64,000 nucleotides of DNA. Source: Terfezia claveryi (lineage: Eukaryota > Ascomycota > Pezizomycetes > Pezizales > Pezizaceae). Of the stretch, positions 61,901 through 64,000 are shown one piece after another. Below the pieces are notes generated by a model, which was given only the letters and a program-made list of their open reading frames with translations, had not been told where the DNA came from and did not search any database. The position numbers were made by a program, and so were the translations under genes. The number at the start of each line of letters is the position of its first letter. The first letter of the stretch is position 1. The stretch covers positions 186,001 to 250,000 of the forward strand of contig WHUX01000009.1 of the NCBI GenBank assembly GCA_015179025.1, in the 5' to 3' direction.

Positions 61901-64000
61901 CGGAATATAATAAGAGATGTATAGAGTTAGCTTCTAGCAGTCTAGCTTATGGGATTTGAGACCAGTTGGGTGTGCGTGATGGTGGGTGTTGGTCTTGAAG
62001 CGGGGTTGGGTGTAGAGTAGTCTGGTTGCACTACCCCTCGTAGGTGTAGAGGGGACAAAGGAGAGGGTAGTCTGGTTGGCACAATCGTAATTATAGGTCT
62101 ATAAGTAGCAGGTTATCATGCTATAATTCGGTAGGTATATATTTATTACATACTCGATCCATAGTATATTCCAACTATTATCATAGCTACACCAACGTCT
62201 ACCAACGACCCAGTTGCTCTATTTTCTCAAACAGCTTGCAATGTGATGAATATCTTACTACTTGTATCAACCGTTTTCGTCTGTCATATGCAAAATGGCG
62301 AGAAATCCGAACGATTGTTCAACACCCAGACTCACTCACTTCCGCCAAAACTAAATGAACTGCATTAAATGAGTGTATATCATAGATTAAGATGGGAAGC
62401 TTATAGAAAAGGCCATGACACAGCAACAGGTAATATGGAACCGCCAGGTGGTTTTAGCAAGCAGAGTGAATAGGAAACCGCTAGGTGGTTTTAGAACATA
62501 ATGTATATGATGATATTGTGAATACACATTTATCATTACTTTATACTAGACGTACTAAAACCTTTTAAAGCTATTTTAATGAGTGATATTATGATATTGC
62601 AAAAGCAGAGGTATAGCGAGAAGAATTTTATAGTAGATACGAATATGAAGCTAATGAATTTAATGGTTATTGAAGCATTGTGAGATATGCGGCCGTAATC
62701 ATCCAAATAATACTCGAGCCCCTGCTAGAGCCAATTGTCGTGAATGAGTTGTGGGAGCGGGTTTAGATTTATTTAATTGATATGTGAGGCAATCTTGATG
62801 GAGAATAAAAATGAATTCTTCATATCATATATATCGGTGATCATTTAGCAAATTTTCAACTACATATGTATGCATTAAAAAAAAAACTGCATATGGTGGC
62901 CAAGGCGATTATGTTTTAGATATCATTATTTGGTCCGCCGCGTATTTTACACATTGAAGCAGCCACTGCCACCCATCACATAGCTGTCTGAATACTCGTA
63001 TTGAACAAGAGGCACAGCCGCAATTGGACTTGAAGGCGGAACTGGAGCGGTCTACGCAACACTTAGAAGTAGGTAGACCTCGAGGAGTATGGTGATATTT
63101 CATTATTGAGTACAATTCATGTTCGTCAGCACTGATGTATTTTATCTTCCATGTACTCTTCACTAAATTACTATATTTGGTAATCACATAGGCCTGGGCA
63201 CGAGTTGAGCCCGACCGGGGAAAGGCTGGACCCCGAGATATGGTAAAAGCTCGAGCATCTTGTAAAATGACGAGCCGGCTCGTGCCCAGGCCTATTCAAC
63301 TCACATTCCCAGGGAGGCCAACCTATGATCTGGCCTCCGGAGGATTTTCATTTTCATTTTCTCGGGCAGGCCTATATTCGTGCGTAGGCCAGCCCTCCCA
63401 AGAATCGTGTGGCTTCCCGGGCAGGCCGGCCCATTCGCGAATCAGCAAAATTCCCGCACAGGCCAGAACAAATGTCAATGGCATCGATACATCAACTACA
63501 GTACATAAATTCATCGTTGCATGTGACACACTTAGAGCAGCTTGCAACAAATATCTGAGGGAGTGTAGAAGTATTGCAATCGATTGGTGGAATTGCAAAC
63601 AGTCGCAATTGCAGTCTTAGCCCAACTGTACAGTAGTTGCTAGTAGGCCGCTGCTGATCAAGTGAGCAGTGAATGCAACGGTTAAAGTTTTATTCAATCT
63701 GATCATAGAGTGTCACCCATATAGATATAATTCATATAACTCAACTCAAAATTTATATACAAAGCATACACTTATATGCACCGCTGGCTGCGCGTGATGA
63801 TGTGAAGCACACATAAGGGCGTGGACAGGGCTTGAAAAGTTCGTACTTCCCTTCGCCTAGAACGTACTAGCATGAGTTCTTCGCTGACAGGCCAAAGGTA
63901 CCCATGAGCTTTTGAAAGAGTCTTATGATCGATATTCAATATCATTACAGATGAACCTCATTACAAGCATATCGCCGGGACCAGGTGGGGTATGCTTGTA
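61901..64000. other. AT-rich repeat-like region
   Basis: No gene supported. It holds dispersed-motif copies at 62018-62043 and 62068-62084 and the GC-rich foldback at 63188-63295. The following stretch to about 63480 is rich in GGCCAGCC/GGCAGGCC-like strings. The 126-codon frame at 63240-63620 lies over the foldback and is not called. Confidence 0.5.
63188..63295. repeat. 108-bp foldback with 17-bp perfect arms
   Basis: ATAGGCCTGGGCACGAG at 63188-63204 is exactly inverted as CTCGTGCCCAGGCCTAT at 63279-63295. The unit is GC-rich inside AT-rich DNA, which suits a MITE-like insertion or a structured RNA. No short flanking duplication could be recognised with confidence. Confidence 0.8.

Overview
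The window is nuclear DNA of a filamentous ascomycete (Pezizomycotina). The genes have many short GT-AG introns, and the set is typically fungal: PKC1 with HR1-C2-C1-kinase order, the SSN8 cyclin C, KAP114, ATG18, and a TYW4 with methyltransferase, Kelch and JmjC parts. High intron density (19 exons in KAP114, 12 in the Ca2+-regulated carrier) and long AT-rich gene-free stretches between compact gene islands would suit an early-branching, repeat-rich lineage such as Pezizomycetes. That placement is inference only. Exon chains were assembled by hand. In all but one gene they close exactly in frame only if the stated splice sites are used, and two genes each need one extra base in a C7 run.

Layout, left to right. 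0.1-5.8 kb: UDP-glucose 4-epimerase, 3-hydroxyisobutyrate dehydrogenase and tRNA-splicing endonuclease subunit SEN34, the last behind a tandemly duplicated leader. 5.8-11.4 kb: AT-rich, no supported gene, one perfect 72-bp tandem duplication. 11.4-27.7 kb: dense island with prolyl-tRNA synthetase, CCT1, an unknown fungal protein, PKC1, a RING/TRAF-type zinc-finger protein, a syntaxin-8-like SNARE and a small conserved fungal protein. 27.7-32.6 kb: gene-poor, with a possible decayed element. 32.6-51.1 kb: second island with an unknown protein, cyclin C, EF-hand mitochondrial carrier, REV7, KAP114, ATG18 and TYW4. 51.4-54.0 kb: a structured candidate mobile element next to an intron-containing tRNA-Leu(AAG). 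55.0-58.5 kb: ALG3 and the queuosine salvage enzyme QNG1. 58.5-64 kb: AT-rich transposon graveyard with HNH-nuclease and LINE-like remnants and a GC-rich foldback.

No operon-like pathway is present, but two patterns stand out. Seven neighbouring pairs are divergent with short shared 5' regions (ProRS/CCT1, RING-TRAF/SNARE, cyclin C/carrier, REV7/KAP114, ATG18/TYW4, ALG3/QNG1, and more distantly HIBADH/SEN34). Five features concern tRNA: SEN34, ProRS, TYW4, QNG1 and the intron-bearing tRNA-Leu.

The most unusual object is the 2.5-kb element at 51431-53951. It has mirrored subterminal hairpins, a 20-bp perfect inverted repeat, an 11-bp flanking direct repeat, and an interior made almost wholly of a 40/43-bp minisatellite folded back on itself. 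No protein gene is evident in it.
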